A stretch of DNA of 64,000 nucleotides from Nemertoderma westbladi (lineage: Eukaryota > Xenacoelomorpha > Nemertodermatida > Nemertodermatidae). Below, piece by piece: positions 29,487-40,236 of this stretch; within the stretch, counting starts at the first letter, position 1; every line of letters begins with the position of its first letter. The DNA lies in NCBI GenBank assembly GCA_032718475.1, contig JAUCBJ010008848.1:36395-100394 (forward strand), given 5' to 3'. A model generated the notes under the pieces. The model had not been told where the DNA came from. It saw only the letters and a list, made by a program, of their open reading frames with translations, and made no database searches. Made by a program: the position numbers and the translations under genes.

Positions 29487-32400
29487 TCATACGTTGGAAG
29501 TTGGCGTTTTCCAAGATGGTTGTTTGTCAAAAATAGTTAGGGGAAACTCATTGTTGGTGTCCTTTTCATAAGTAAGTGCTCGATACACGGCGGTATTGAT
29601 TAGATAACAGGATTCGTTGGCGTCGGAGAATTCGTCAGTATAGAATCCTTCCATCTCAGACTCCTGATCAGTGTCGTTTACATCACTGAATTGGACATGT
29701 AGTTCGGACTCACTTACCTGACTCTGCTTGTCTCGTTCGAACTCACTATGTAACAAGATGTGATGTTTCGCACCACACTTTTCACACTTTATGTCGGAGT
29801 AACAGGTTCGCCGTTGGTGTCCTGGTCTGAGGCAATTATAACATAACCGCTTGTCCCACACAACTGTACGTCTGTCTACAAGGGATTTCTTTAGAAATTC
29901 CGCACACGCACTCAAACGGTGGGTCCCGTCGCACAGCGCACAGTTAGGTTTTATGTTACTTACTTTACCTTGGGTAATCTGATGCACTCTCGTTCTTTCT
30001 TCGGGCTTTCTTCCGCGCATTCTGCTAGGAGACTGAGGAGGGGTCTTAGCAACCTGTTCTCTCCTATTGTTGGTTCGAGCCTTGTATTTACTTACGTCCT
30101 TGGAGGTTTTGTCAACATAGTAAGATCGTTCGGTGTCTTTCCCGCTGTCTTCTTCTTGAGAAGCTTGGCTTTCGCCGTCGTCAGTGTAACACACAGGTGT
30201 TACTCTTCTCCTAGAAGTGGGTTTCTCACTTACCTTATTTTCCGATGTTTTCTCTCTGGACTGCTTGATGAGTTGTAGTTTTACTTCACCATCTAAGAAA
30301 GACATGAGATCAGCCATGGTAGGACTTCGTCGTTGTTGTTCATTCATGTACAACACTTTCTTGTCCCAGCGTGTACATACTCCACCCTTTGGTAAAGTAG
30401 AGACTACGGCTCCAATAACCATGGAACTCTGATATTCATGCGACTTACCTAACCAGTCCAGTTGTCTACAGATCTCTTGAATCTCATCGGAAAACTCTAT
30501 AATCCCGCTACTAAGGAAGTGTCGAGGGGCCACTAATTTCGCATACAAATACTTAGCTATGTTATCCTTGTTACCATACCTGATGTTTAATGTATCCCAA
30601 ACTTGTCTTAATCCATCTGGATGTCCAATAAACTTTAACGCCATTAACTTGGGAGGTCCTTCCAAGCACTTGATGAGGAATCTAAGTTTCTCTCCGTTAG
30701 ATAGTACAGAGTTCTGTATGCTATCTTTGTAATATTCGTTGAAAGGTAACCATTTCATCTCATCTCCATTGAATTTGACGATCTCTCCCACTTTGACCGC
30801 TTGGCGGGCTTCTGTTCTAGCCATCTGACGCGTAAAGCTTTCTTGGGCCATCGTGTTATTTAATATCGAATTATCGGTATATAAATTTCTCGGATCATTA
30901 TCAGGTCTATAGGGAATATCATTAATAACAGGTCTATAATCACCCTTAATAGGGTTTGCTATAGGAGTTTCTACTTCACTAGCAGTATAGATGCGTGTAG
31001 GCTCCACACCTTGCGCATGTAATACTTCAGACCTAACAGGTTGACACAATGTTACAGGGGGTATTGGTATGCCCTTTTGGATATTGACTAATTTGTCGCG
31101 TTCTAGTGCGATACTTTGCTGCACTTCTTGCAACTCTGCTCTACCTTCCCTCACTGTTCCCTTAAGTTGGTGGACAGTCTCCTGCATCTGTCCTAGCAGG
31201 AGATTCATCCCCCGCCGTCCCTCCTCTACCCACTCAACCGCCGAAGCGGGAGTCGCCAACATTGTAGCGGGCTGACGCGGGACGACGGGAGACAAATCTT
31301 TGATTCCTCTCTCAATGCTCAGGACAGGGGTATTTGCATGGACTGTTCCACCGGGTACAGGCAGTGTGGTACTATGTAAAGGGAATTTAGAGTTAAGCTC
31401 TGGAAGTGCAGGGGTCTCTAGCACAGAAGTGACTTTGGGAACGACAGGCCTAATTATTTCAGGTTCATCGACTATAGTAGGGAGTCTTTTGACCTGGATA
31501 AATTGTTCTATGGGTTCTGCACTACCTAAGTCTGTGCTAGTTAGCTGTCTTTTAACAGCTGGGGGCAAATCAGGCAATTTGCGACGGTAAGATGTTTTTC
31601 TACGCCTACTTAGATGAGATCTATTTCCTCCGCCTTCAGGATCGGTGGTCTCGCCTTCCTCCGAGGATGTGTATCCCTGGCGCTTGGGAGTAGATTTTCT
31701 CATCATCTGCATTTGATTAGCAGTAAACTGTTTATTTATACTGTCTTGTGTCTCTTGCAGATTTTCCAACTCCAGTTGGATAGTCTCCTCAGAAGCTCTC
31801 CGTTCTGCTTCTGCCACTGCTGCTTTTCTTTCTGCTTCTGCTTCTGCTTCTGCCGCCTTTCTTTCGGCTTCTGCTTTTGCCGTCTTTCTTTCGGCTTCTG
31901 CTTCTGCCACCTTTCTTTCGGCTTCTGCTTCTGCCGACTTTCTTTCGGCTTCTGCTTCTGCCGCCTTTCTTTCGGCTTCTGCTTCTGCCGCTGCTGCTGC
32001 TGCCACCTTTCTTTTCTCTATCCGTTCTTTCTTTACTTGTTCTTCTCGGACTCTAGTGAGGCGGAGTTTTTCATCACAATCAGCTTGGTTTGCAGCTAAC
32101 ATTTCGGCATCGATTGAGTCCAACACAAGCTTGGTTCCTTCACTATTAGGGGAAAGTCCAGACAGCCGTCTCCTCAACTCTTCGTCTCCTAGGAATCGCT
32201 GATAGTCGGACAGATAAATGTCGATAGCGTCTCTAGTTCGCGGTTTCTCGGCGGTCTCTTCGCTTTCCGCTTGAGAAAGGGTGACATCAGTTGGGTCTTT
32301 ATAAGTTAGTCTCTCAGACAGCTGGGATTTCCACTGGTCCGTTTCTTGCACTTTGCGACCTACTCGCTGGAACCAAGTCTTAACAGAAACCTGCAGCGAC

Positions 32401-33179
32401 GTGTCCTGTCTTCTTTTGGAAGTTTCCTCAAAGGCTGATAGGATTATTCTAATACGTATGGTTCTTTCGCGTACTTGATAAAGCAGCTCTTCCTGCTCTT
32501 GAGGTCCTTGAGGTTGTCGAAACAGTTGTTCTTCTAATCGCTCTAAGGAGCCGAAGAACCCTTGCACATATCCTGCTGCCGACCTCTTCCAAACAGCTGG
32601 ATCCATTGTATCTTTAGTCACTCCCATCCGGTGTATATCCTCCCAAGTAGCTTCGGACAGATCTAACGGGAGTCCAGGTCCGGGAAAGTTCCATTGTGAC
32701 TCGACAATAGACATCAATTCTTCCCTGGCGTATCCCGCATAATTATCTTGGGTCGCTTTCTTATTCCTCGCCCAATCTGCTTGATGTTCCTCCACCGCAA
32801 TCAATATAGTGGTTAGCACTGCGACAGGAAGGGTGAGAAGAGGGTCCGAGTAGGCTGTAGCCGCCATCTGCAATCCGCGTTCGGGGGTCAGCTCGACAGT
32901 ATCTGAACTACTGGAGCTATCGGATCGCTGGGAACTAGTTTCTTGACTAGGCTGTTGCTGCTGTGGGACAGCTGCTTCCTGGTTCCGTTTGACTTGGGCC
33001 CGAGTACCTATGATGGACCTATGGTGGATTAGCTTAGGGTCTGATACTACTGGAGGGGTGACCTTTCTTGCAGTAGGAGGTGAACTGAACTCCTTTCTTA
33101 ATCGCTCTACACTCCTATCTGTGTCACAGATGGTTGTATCGATTAGACTGTCTGACAGGTTTTGCTGAGTGTCAGACAT
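29487..33179 (-). CDS. gag: BEL-X gag
   Basis: A complete 1230-codon frame from the ATG at 33179 to TGA 29487. The first third is charged and mostly helical. About residues 390-465 are a coiled coil of repeated AEAEAERK units. The DUF1759-type gag core lies at about 775-930 (NGEKLRFLIKCLEGPPKLMA). Zinc knuckles lie at about 1085-1140, including CYNCLRPGHQRRTC and CEKCGAKHH. This is longer than most BEL gag proteins because of the N-terminal extension and coiled coil, features shared with the BEL-2 gag. Role by family: assembly of the virus-like particle and RNA packaging. No internal break was seen, in keeping with a recent insertion. Confidence 0.93.
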   Translation of the reverse strand: MSDTQQNLSDSLIDTTICDTDRSVERLRKEFSSPPTARKVTPPVVSDPKLIHHRSIIGTRAQVKRNQEAAVPQQQQPSQETSSQRSDSSSSSDTVELTPERGLQMAATAYSDPLLTLPVAVLTTILIAVEEHQADWARNKKATQDNYAGYAREELMSIVESQWNFPGPGLPLDLSEATWEDIHRMGVTKDTMDPAVWKRSAAGYVQGFFGSLERLEEQLFRQPQGPQEQEELLYQVRERTIRIRIILSAFEETSKRRQDTSLQVSVKTWFQRVGRKVQETDQWKSQLSERLTYKDPTDVTLSQAESEETAEKPRTRDAIDIYLSDYQRFLGDEELRRRLSGLSPNSEGTKLVLDSIDAEMLAANQADCDEKLRLTRVREEQVKKERIEKRKVAAAAAAEAEAERKAAEAEAERKSAEAEAERKVAEAEAERKTAKAEAERKAAEAEAEAERKAAVAEAERRASEETIQLELENLQETQDSINKQFTANQMQMMRKSTPKRQGYTSSEEGETTDPEGGGNRSHLSRRRKTSYRRKLPDLPPAVKRQLTSTDLGSAEPIEQFIQVKRLPTIVDEPEIIRPVVPKVTSVLETPALPELNSKFPLHSTTLPVPGGTVHANTPVLSIERGIKDLSPVVPRQPATMLATPASAVEWVEEGRRGMNLLLGQMQETVHQLKGTVREGRAELQEVQQSIALERDKLVNIQKGIPIPPVTLCQPVRSEVLHAQGVEPTRIYTASEVETPIANPIKGDYRPVINDIPYRPDNDPRNLYTDNSILNNTMAQESFTRQMARTEARQAVKVGEIVKFNGDEMKWLPFNEYYKDSIQNSVLSNGEKLRFLIKCLEGPPKLMALKFIGHPDGLRQVWDTLNIRYGNKDNIAKYLYAKLVAPRHFLSSGIIEFSDEIQEICRQLDWLGKSHEYQSSMVIGAVVSTLPKGGVCTRWDKKVLYMNEQQRRSPTMADLMSFLDGEVKLQLIKQSREKTSENKVSEKPTSRRRVTPVCYTDDGESQASQEEDSGKDTERSYYVDKTSKDVSKYKARTNNRREQVAKTPPQSPSRMRGRKPEERTRVHQITQGKVSNIKPNCALCDGTHRLSACAEFLKKSLVDRRTVVWDKRLCYNCLRPGHQRRTCYSDIKCEKCGAKHHILLHSEFERDKQSQVSESELHVQFSDVNDTDQESEMEGFYTDEFSDANESCYLINTAVYRALTYEKDTNNEFPLTIFDKQPSWKTPTSNV
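31795..32010 (-). repeat. Coding tandem repeat in BEL-X gag (AEAEAERK units)
   Basis: About seven in-frame units of 30-36 bp (ttctgcttctgcc on the plus strand) encode alternating Ala-Glu and Arg-Lys heptad-like blocks. Confidence 0.92.
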
Positions 33180-33216
33180 GTTTAGCTATACAGTTGAATG
33201 CTTACTGCTATAGTTA

Positions 33217-33540
33217 CAGTTAAAGCAAGTCTAGTAATTCAGTATGACCGCTGGCCTAGTACCGGTAATTTATTGCAGTATATTAGAATACCGGTATGCA
33301 CTTATAATATATATAAGTATTGTAAACTAGGTTTGTCACAGAGTACCGGTATATAAATTTAGCACAGATATATATAAATATATAATAGGCCTATCGTGAA
33401 TACCGGTATACAGCTTACACTGATAGTATATATAAGTATAATTATGAACTAGAATTAATTACAGAGTACCGGTATGATTTCAGCTCAAATTTATAGAAAT
33501 AAATATAATAAGCCTATGGTAAATACCGGTATGTCAATTA
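33217..33540. repeat. 123-bp tandem repeat with accggtat boxes
   Basis: About 2.5 units; agagtaccggtat recurs at 33340 and 33463, each followed about 65 bases later by taccggtat. Confidence 0.8.
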
Positions 33541-34516
33541 TTTTAGAATAATTGAATTTCTGAATATTTTAGGGTTACTTGGTTACTTTAACTTACTTTA
33601 TTACCGTTATTTAAGCAGTAGTCCAACTGATATTGAGACCTAGTTGTTGTATGGCAGGCCTACTATTTATAAATCGTTTGAGTTGATTTATAATAGATAT
33701 ATACCCGTTTAAAATGGGTTTGTCAATACTTGAAATAAATGTTATTATTTCTGGGGGGTCACTACACAGAAGCTGTGCGCTCTCAGTGAAGTGCTATTTA
33801 TTTGACACTAAAACTGATAATTCTAATTTACCTAAGTTACTTAATACTACAAATTACTTACGATACGGGTGAGATTAAATCTCTAATTAAACACAACAAA
33901 AAATATTACGTACGAATTTTTAGGGTAATTTTACAGGAAGTCTACAAACCAGCCTAACAAAGGGTTAGAATTCTGGTTATTACAATGGACAGGGTACTAC
34001 GGTATTTGAAAATAATAAGTAGTAGTAAATACACTGCGTTGTCCAGATAGGGAAATACCACCGCCTGACGACCTATAACCGTATCGCTATAGGTACTACG
34101 TTATGTATCACGGATTGTTCCTACCTAGAAGTTAATAGAGCTAACGAATGTGCCTATCAACCACTTTACAACACAAATATACTGCCTACACACTAATTAC
34201 TTCGGAAAGCACTGTACACTAAACCCTAAATTAGGTACAAGTACCGGTATAACCAATAATCAGTAGTTAAATATACTTGAACAGTTAAAAGAACCACGGC
34301 ATCTGCTGAAGTGACCAGAGCACAAAGTCACCAGTCTTGTCCTACGCCAAGCAGCCCGTGTAGTACCGGGGTTAATTTAACTATAACGGTATGTATAACA
34401 AGCACAATTACTGTAGGAATAAACTTGGGGACATGAATGTTGCGAATAATCGCATAAACTCTGAATAATAAATATTACGCTACCCGTACAGAATACTCAA
34501 ACAAAATACAAACCAA

Positions 34517-35045
34517 ACGCTGGCAGACTACCACCAAGCCTAAATAAACTACCGTACGTGTAGATTCTGAAATGGTTAGTTAGTATGCGTTCTAACACGG
34601 TAGTACGACTTATTCTTTAAGAGGGGATTGACCTTACAGCATATGGCTGCCCCAACTTACTAACCTTTTATCAGACAAACTCCACACACACAGCAATCTC
34701 TTCAGACCTAATAATAGCTAGACAACAATCCAGCCTACAAAATATCTGAGTAATAACTATTACGGTACCTGAACAGACCACACAAACAAACACAGACTAA
34801 AACGCTGGCAGACTACGATCAAGCCTAAATAAACTACAGTATATGCAGATTCTGAAATAGTTAGTTAGTATGCGTTCTAACACGGTAGTACGACTTATTC
34901 TTTAAGAGGGGATTGACCTTACAGCATATGGCTGCCCCAACTTACTAACGGCACTTTATCAGACAAACTCTACACACGCCGTAATCTCTCCAAACCCAAC
35001 AACAGTCAGACAGCAGCTCAGCCTACAATTATCTGAACAATCTGA
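34517..35045. repeat. 285-bp tandem duplication in the BEL-X leader
   Basis: acgctggcagactac recurs at 34517 and 34802. A core including ttagttagtatgcgttctaa is identical in both. Confidence 0.9.
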
Positions 35046-35198
35046 GCAGACTTACACGTCTTCAGCTCAATATTTACTTACTAGGAAATAAAACCGACAG
35101 AAATAAGTAAAATCTCAATAAAAACCAGGGCGGCCGTCCCTGATAAATACTAAGACCTTACCGGTATACAATAATCAAATTCGAATAATACTAATGTA

Positions 35199-35340
35199 CT
35201 TATACAGCAGTACCGGTTAGGACATTAGGGCCTACAGACCTACAGAAGTACCGGTTCTGGCAGTTGGACCTACGGACCTACAGCAGTACCGGTTCTGGCA
35301 GTTGGGCCTACTGACCTACAGAAGTACCGGTTCAGGTTTA
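35199..35340. repeat. 38-bp tandem repeat with agtaccggtt
   Basis: agtaccggtt starts at 35209, 35247, 35285 and 35323, exactly 38 bp apart. Confidence 0.92.
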
Positions 35341-35400
35341 CCGGTCACTACGGTATTTTGCAACCTTATTGCTTACTGCAATAAGATCGATAACTGTTAT

Positions 35401-36568
35401 TGTTCGCGCTTTTGAAGACCTTTAGCAGTTTAACCTGCCAAAATTTATATGTCTTTTAGTTAATTAAACCACCCTTAGCATACGACAATATTTTATGCTA
35501 ATAAACAAAACATTAACCGAAGCCAGCCCATGCGCGATCATTCACCCGATGGATACACCCGGGAGGCTGAATTCGGCTGCTTAAATTTTATTATTGCAGT
35601 GTAAGGTTGCAGTGTAAACCTACTGTATTATTCGATTGATCACTAATAATTAATTTCTGACAGATATTATTGGCTTTCGGGAAATATTAACAGTTCCTTT
35701 AGGACGTGGCGCTCTATCTATTTAAACAGAGCTAGGACTTATACTAAACGCAACGATACTGCTTATGATTAAAGTATAAGGCGAATTCTTTAGGAAATGC
35801 TTTGTTACCAATCACAATCATGCACACTATTCTGCCGACCGTCAGTAAATTTGATCACACATAAAGAGAGCAGCAATTGACTCATGTAGGGTCTGCTAAA
35901 TAACATTAGATTCAATACACACCACATTGATATAAATCGCAATTGTTATATATAGCCTGTCTCTCTAACCTGTAGTGTATCAAGAAAATTGGGAAATTTG
36001 GGTGATTTATCCGTATTCTCCAAAGGGCAATATTTCATCAACAAATAGATACAATTAATAACTGACGGTAAATAACAGTACAAACAATATGATTAATAGT
36101 GAGTTAATTAGATCAGTTAGATTAGATAACAGTTATACTTTCGATAATTTAAGCAGTTTTACTAGAGTTGTTCCAAAAGCCGGTGTTATGGCGAAATATG
36201 GGAACACAACAACAGAAACATGTGACTACTTGACTATACGAGGACACCAACTACCCTTATTCCCCGAAGCTCCCGTCCAACACAGAGGATGAGCATACAG
36301 ATAGGAAATTCAGTTCAGTAGCTCTGGGATAGGTCAAAATCAACGCCCACTCAAATTCTATTGGCCGATACGGACAGCAGGGCTGAGGCAACCTCCCTAA
36401 GCTGGTTGGCCGATCGAACAGAACCCAGATACCTTCGTACAGCACATCAGCCAATAAGCTGGTAGCTTGCACTATTTTAGCTATAGATCCCTTTTAGAGT
36501 ATTCTAGCGACCGGGGGGGAACTGGCCAGCAAGGCAAACGAATCAGTTATCCCACAAAAGCTTTTACA
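35401..36568 (-). repeat. BEL-X 5' LTR
   Basis: Partner of 20698-21865, same length. Its right flank acaag (36569-36573) completes the TSD. Confidence 0.96.
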
Positions 36569-36986
36569 ACAAGGCCGATTTTCTTTTCCAAAAAAATTTA
36601 TTGGTAGGCTCGCAAGCCTTCCATCCGCTCTTGTCCTCCCCAATTTTAATTTTTATCTAGTTGTATTCTAGAATTCGCATTCACTGGAGAATCAATTTTC
36701 TTAAATTTAAATCCAACTGAATGGATTTGTCTAATAATTTTTGAAAAATTGTCTCACTTGTGGGTTCCAAGTGGAATTCCATTCCTACTGTACACACAAT
36801 CCCGCTCCTATGTGATACATAAGGGTACTACCCTCCTTGTTCACATATAAAGACAATGGAATTCCACCGCTGTCTCTATCTACAGTGAAGAGGATTACTA
36901 ATGCACATACAGTAATACAAAATACTAAATTACTAAAATACGGTAAGTCTATGTGGCGGCCATCAAGGGTCCCACATCTCTATTTT
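36569..36986 (-). other. BEL-2 spacer between pol and the BEL-X insertion
   Basis: Non-coding; aligns with about 632-982 of BEL-1. It contains a family palindrome (36603-36622) at a place where BEL-1 has only ttcc in otherwise alignable sequence. Confidence 0.7.
36603..36622 (-). repeat. Family palindrome copy 6 (non-coding)
   Basis: ggtaggctcgcaagccttcc followed by atccgctcttgtcc. BEL-1 at 659-684 has the same right flank but lacks most of the palindrome. Confidence 0.92.
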
Positions 36987-38077
36987 CTAAGATTGGATGA
37001 CGATTTGTAGTCTCCTGTCTCCTGTCTCGTTTCTAGTCTCCTCAAGGAGTACGAGTCGTTGTACAGGCCTATCTACGGTACGTCCGTCGATAGTCCGTAC
37101 AGTAACTGTCCTTACTACACCAGATGTAGGGTGCATGGTCAAAATGACTCCAGTCAGCCAAAACCGTCTTTTCAGATTGGCTTCAGCCAATAAAACATGG
37201 TCACCGCATCTTAAACATCGGGTATTAAGATACCAAGAGGTTCTGGTTGAAATAGAGGGCAAATAATGCTTCTGCCATATTTCCCAGAATTTATTGGCTA
37301 TCAGCTGAGTGATTTTCCAAGCTTTGTTGCCGTATCCGTCGCTATCGACAGGTACCGAAGTGGGCAACAGTGTCGTTGGTGCCTGCATAAGCAGGTGCGC
37401 TGGTGTCAAGGCAAACTGTGCGTCGTTATTGTCTGGGATCAAAGCGATCGGTCGAGTGTTCAAAATCGCTTTGATTTCTATTAACAACGTCGTCAGTTGC
37501 TCGTCTGTCAATATGTGTTGCGTCGGTATTACTTTTGCCATAGCCAATTGATTGAGCCAATCAGCCTTTCCCAAACGCCGCCTCTCCACGGACTGCCAGG
37601 AGTGTTAAAGTTCCAAACAATACGGTGAGGACGTAGTTCCTCGGAAATCTGGTCTTGGTCCAACTTCCTTAAAGCTCTGGTTATTTCATTCCGTGCACCC
37701 ACAAAGTTAGTCCCTTGGTCGCAATAAATGGATTTGACCAATCCACGTCTAGCGATAAATTGCCCTAAGGCTAGGATAAAGGCGTTGGTGGTCAAGTCTG
37801 TCACACGCTCTATATGGACAGCTCTGCTGGCCATGCAAGTGAAGATGAATCCCCAACGTTTTACCTGTACCCTTCTGCGTTTCGCGATTATAGGTCCAAA
37901 GCAGTCTATCCCTGTCTCAGTGAAAGGGGGTCTAAACGCCTGTAATCTTGCTAGTGGTAGTTCACTCATTTCTTGATGTCCTGTCCTCGCGTGCACCTTC
38001 TTACAAATTATACAGTTCTGTGTTACCGAACTCAGTGCCTTGCTAGGCCTAATCAGTACAAACCTCGATCGTAAGTG
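36987..38077 (-). pseudogene. BEL-2 integrase core and C-terminal domain
   Basis: Frames 38077-37529 and 37589-36987 encode ETGIDCFGPI with the first Asp, CMASRAVHIE and YCDQGTNFVGA with the second Asp. WRGGVWERLIGS follows with the Glu, then the DUF5641-type end (GDHVLLAEANLKRRFW, RLVLLEE). The two frames overlap with a shift near 37560. Except for that and the insert at 38078-38896, this copy is better kept than BEL-1 983-2866. Role by family: cDNA integration. Confidence 0.92.
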
Positions 38078-38142
38078 TACTACTAGGATCGGCATGCTGC
38101 ATTGCAGCTGCATTTTTAAGAATACTGTGCCGGAGAATACTG

Positions 38143-38286
38143 TTCGGTTTAAAGCCTTGTACACGGCCAGTTCGGTTTAAAGCCTTGTACACGGCCAGTT
38201 CGGTTTAAAGTCATGTACACGGCCAGTTCGGTTTAAAGCCTTGTACACGGCCAGTTCGGTTTATATGTAGCCTTGTACACGGCCAG
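38143..38286. repeat. 28-bp tandem repeat, five units
   Basis: Units start at 38143, 38171, 38199, 38227 and 38255 (ttcggtttaaagccttgtac and eight more); the last is 32 bp. Confidence 0.95.
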
Positions 38287-38603
38287 TTCTGTTAGTTGAC
38301 ACAATAATTATCCCGGACATTCTTTCTTGCATCTTGCCCCTCTTCCTTGTAAGGCGGGAATTGTTGGACACACTATCCAACACCTGTTTGAGCACGTTAA
38401 GCCCCGTTCACATCTAACGGTGCGTGAGCGGTAAAGTAGTCTAGCGGTATTGAAGCGGTAAGCCAGCGGTACACTACCCGGAGCCTGTTCACACCCAACG
38501 GTACCGTTGCGGTAACTGATTGTCTATCTGTGGACTGTGAATTCAACAGAAAATTAGGGGGTGTGTACATTAATTGTTTTAACATTGTATAAATGGGCTA
38601 CGG

Positions 38604-38619
38604 TAAACCGCGCGGTTTA
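38604..38619. repeat. Perfect 16-bp palindrome
   Basis: taaaccgcgcggttta, four bases before the second RTE tail. Confidence 0.9.
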
Positions 38620-38623
38620 GCGC

Positions 38624-38880
38624 TACTACTAGGATCGGCATGCTGCATTGCAGCTGCATTTTTAAGAATGCTGTGCCGGCTTGTCAACAAAATTGCACCG
38701 CCACAACTCCCTATCACCCATGACATTTGTTAGATCATCCGATTCTTCAAGGCAGTGTCCTTTAAGATGCGTCTCAAGAAAGTCATGGGCTGTCCACCAT
38801 GCTTATTCACTCCATGAGGCTGCCAAAGTACAAGATTATGCACTGGCTGGTCCTCACGGCGAAAGCAATGTCCTGCAAAG
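38624..38880 (-). mobile_element. RTE-type LINE 3' fragment (second in the composite)
   Basis: Matches 62345-62600 and 10557-10818 with small differences; begins on the plus strand with the tactactagg tail. Confidence 0.92.
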
Positions 38881-38906
38881 TGTGATAGGCAGTGATATCG
38901 TAAGTG

Positions 38907-39708
38907 TGATAGGCAGTGATGTCTACCCACGTGTTTGTGTCATACATGTGCGTCCTGTATCATAGCGCGCTGTAACTCATGGTGTTGCGGTATGATGATA
39001 GGATACCTAAAGTCAAGTGCAAAGTCAATGTTCTGGAGTCTGGACTTGTGACAAAGTAAGCCCCTGTAAATAATCGGACTCCAACTCAAAATTGGTGAAG
39101 ACTTGATCTGTTTACCCTGATTGATCGCTGTGAACTCTCGTGCGAAATATCGCAATTGATAATGGCGAATAATATCAACTTCACAAAGACCAACTTCCTC
39201 TAAGGTAAGTCTTCTAGGAAAGTCGCGTTTGCCTCTGGCATATTGTCTCAAACGTTTGAGCCATGCTAACTTGCGGCACGCGTCTGTCCATGATCTAGTT
39301 AGGTTTACTATCCTGTCAACGTAAGTGTTAGTGACGTCATCCGGTGAGGTGTAGTCGTAATGTGGATACTTGTTCGGACTTGGTAGGCCCACGGGCCTTC
39401 TGGTAGGTGTCTACCTTTGTACAATAGGTTTGTCTGAGTCCTCAAGTATGTCAATCTCCACGGTCTTACCTCTACCGTCCGCACCTAGTGAATTGACTGG
39501 CAGTAACGGTTTCAACTCTACAGTCCTAGTGTGTTCCTGTGAGCTTGTAAGCTTCCTAACCTTAGTTACACGTTTACCTGTAGGTGGTAAGTCAAGTATT
39601 TTCCTTGAGCGGAGTGTGATCGCTGTGGCCACACCTTCGTCGACCAAAGAAGTCAAATTCGGTAAGTTGTTAACCGCTTTCGTCCTTCTGGGCTCCTCCC
39701 CGAGGTAC
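38907..39708 (-). pseudogene. BEL-2 pol segment upstream of the integrase core
   Basis: Frames 39708-39411 and 39392-38940 (same frame, separated by TAG near 39411) encode a charged linker, then the integrase N-terminal region. Recognisable pieces are RKLAWLKRLRQYARGKRDFP, ILSWSPIIYRGLLCHKSRLQ and FRYPIIIPQHHELQRAMI. They match BEL-1 2866-1938 closely. The linker contains the family palindrome (39382) as RRPVGLP. The H-H-C-C motif is split by the RTE composite. The upstream end meets the 1.1-kb insert at 39709. Confidence 0.85.
39382..39401 (-). repeat. Family palindrome copy 7 (CCCGTGGG core)
   Basis: Plus strand ggtaggcccacgggccttct. Counterpart of copy 1 in BEL-1; both share the C-G replacement in the stem. 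Confidence 0.9.
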
Positions 39709-40236
39709 ACCATGAGGCGGACGTGTTTCCACCACCCCGGGGGCCAGTCCGACTGACATTTCTATCAGTCGGATCGTCATAACCGGGCCGCAGGGTGGCC
39801 CGATGCTTCCCGGGTTCTGTTTTCGGTCCCCCGATCACACCGGCACAGCTCGTCAAACATGTAGCCAGATGGTCGGCTACTGTCAACTTACTGTGGCCTG
39901 ACTGTACATTGAGCCAACTCAAAAGTACAACAAAGAGTCAACCGGCAGGTGGACCAGTTGATAGCGATCGAGCACCAAGGTCACCCTTGGACCTAACCGA
40001 CGGTCTTGTCCCACATGGGCTTGTGCTACCCAACATTGGAATTTTGACTCGTTTTCACCTGCCTCGCCGGCAGTATTGAGGGGAAGTAAGTTCCACAAAC
40101 AATACTGACTAGCTCGAAAGCTAGGAACAAGTAACCACTTACCAGTCACTGTACACGTGTACTCAACAGATGTTCACAAATCAAGTACACAACGGTAAGC
40201 ACAAATTCGAACACATACCATGCACACACAGAAGAC

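Larger units (their letters stand above)
33180..35400 (-). other. BEL-X 5' leader, 2.2 kb, non-coding
   Basis: Lies between the 5' LTR and the gag start. No gene is seen. It holds three tandem arrays (33217-33540, 34517-35045, 35199-35340), many accggt boxes and no primer-binding site I can support. The length is unusual; a packaging role is only a guess. Confidence 0.6.
20698..36568 (-). mobile_element. BEL-X: 15.9-kb young BEL/Pao element with extra ORF3
   Basis: Two 1168-bp LTRs (20698-21865 and 35401-36568), in which I found only three differences by eye, are flanked by the 5-bp TSD acaag (20693-20697 and 36569-36573). Order on the minus strand: 5' LTR, 2.2-kb leader, gag (33179-29487), TGA, pol (29486-25043 with one frameshift), spacer, ORF3 (23392-21944), polypurine tract, 3' LTR. 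It belongs to a BEL family different from BEL-1/BEL-2. BEL-1 at about 631-638 shows the empty target. No family palindrome copy occurs inside it. Confidence 0.95.
38078..38896 (-). mobile_element. Composite RTE-derived insertion in the BEL-2 integrase gene
   Basis: 819 bp between direct copies of atcgtaagtg (38068-38077 and 38897-38906). From the left: 54 bp of RTE 3' end, a 28-bp minisatellite (38143-38286), about 335 bp of unknown sequence, and a second RTE 3' fragment (38624-38880). The last 16 bases (tgtgataggcagtgat) copy the host sequence next to the insertion, as in template switching. Two RTE tails suggest two successive insertions. Confidence 0.8.

Noticed and set aside
31614-32099. 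Plus-strand frame rich in Cys, Phe and Leu (FCFCHLSFGFCF-like repeats)
   Set aside because: It is the complement of the AEAEAERK coding repeat in BEL-X gag.
38395-38560. A DNA transposon (MITE) with gttcaca-type ends in the RTE composite
   Set aside because: The two ccgttcaca/cctgttcaca stretches are in direct orientation, and no terminal inverted repeat or target duplication could be defined.
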